Shown here: positions 63,972-64,000 of the stretch, one piece after another
Layout: the number at the start of each line of letters is the position of its first letter
Position numbering within the stretch: position 1 is the stretch's first letter
From: Stratiformator vulcanicus
GTDB taxonomy: Bacteria; Planctomycetota; Planctomycetia; Planctomycetales; Planctomycetaceae
NCBI RefSeq assembly: GCF_007744515.1
Contig: NZ_CP036268.1
Coordinates: 4,272,833 to 4,336,832 of the forward strand
Direction of reading: 5' to 3'
DNA: 64,000 nt
Made by a program: the position numbers and the translations under genes
The notes under the pieces: model-generated
What the model was told of the DNA's origin: nothing
Seen by the model: only the letters and a program-made list of their open reading frames with translations
The model's database searches: none

Positions 63972-64000
63972 ATGCGGATTCTGGTGGGTTGGGACAACGC
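63972..64000 (+). CDS. Start of a gene cut by the window end
   Basis: ATG 63972 opens MRILVGWDN and continues out of the window. The upstream 158 bp after yaaA would be a shared divergent promoter. A start like this is common for response-regulator/universal-stress-like proteins in planctomycetes, but nine residues cannot support an assignment. Confidence 0.35.

Overview
The window looks like chromosomal DNA of a planctomycete (phylum Planctomycetota, probably order Planctomycetales). The reasons are two DUF1559 proteins with a prepilin-type N-terminus and an H-x9-DG C-terminal motif, an ECF sigma factor overlapping a FecR/LamG anti-sigma-like gene, eukaryote-like kinases, a flotillin-like FloA/NfeD pair, a very large TPR protein in an ExbB/ExbD operon, a secreted pectate-lyase-like protein, and high GC. 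No phage, plasmid, transposase, CRISPR or rRNA signature was seen. One tRNA is present, tRNA-Leu(CAA). Genes are mostly short operons on both strands.

Layout. 1-4.1 kb: the 3' part of glmS, then a minus-strand NAD-salvage pair (nicotinamidase-like hydrolase and pncB) and tRNA-Leu. 4.3-11.3 kb: a minus-strand surface/sensing block (sigma factor, FecR-LamG protein, two DUF1559 proteins, double pectate-lyase-like beta-helix protein). 11.5-21 kb: a methyltransferase, a JmjC/cupin-like protein, CinA with a degenerate amidase domain, a GT4 glycosyltransferase, a membrane-microdomain cluster (217-aa protein, FloA, NfeD) and a secreted HExxH protease. 21-24.9 kb: a creatininase-family hydrolase, a 1.6-kb gene-free island of nested palindromic repeats, and CvpA. 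25-30.5 kb: a small conserved protein, accA, a Ser/Thr kinase with altered catalytic motifs, a secreted YiiX-like cysteine hydrolase and a membrane-anchored pseudokinase-like protein. 30.8-37.9 kb: an operon of a 1200-aa TPR protein, a second TPR protein, ExbB/TolQ and two ExbD/TolR proteins. 38-49.4 kb: YhaM-like exonuclease, a small protein plus HNH nuclease, RNase R, Uma2-type nuclease, the sdhCAB operon, gcvT, a PP2A-like phosphatase and a cupin. 50-55 kb: dapB, a membrane protein, an ExeA-type ATPase, a pilin-like protein and a secreted SH3 protein. 55.7-64 kb: PQQ-propeller protein, aldehyde dehydrogenase, PH-domain membrane protein, Tat-exported propeller-like protein, queG, yaaA and the first codons of another gene.

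The most distinctive feature is the density of small non-coding repeats. I count at least seven unrelated palindromic or TIR-bearing element types (about 84 to 310 bp), a 210-bp tandem array, and a dispersed family of heptanucleotide tandem repeats. Several lie inside operons or supply codons to gene ends (queG, the nicotinamidase gene, the YhaM gene). None carries a transposase, so if they are mobile the enzyme is encoded elsewhere.

All coordinates come from reading the sequence by eye. Family assignments rest on recalled motifs; no database search was run.
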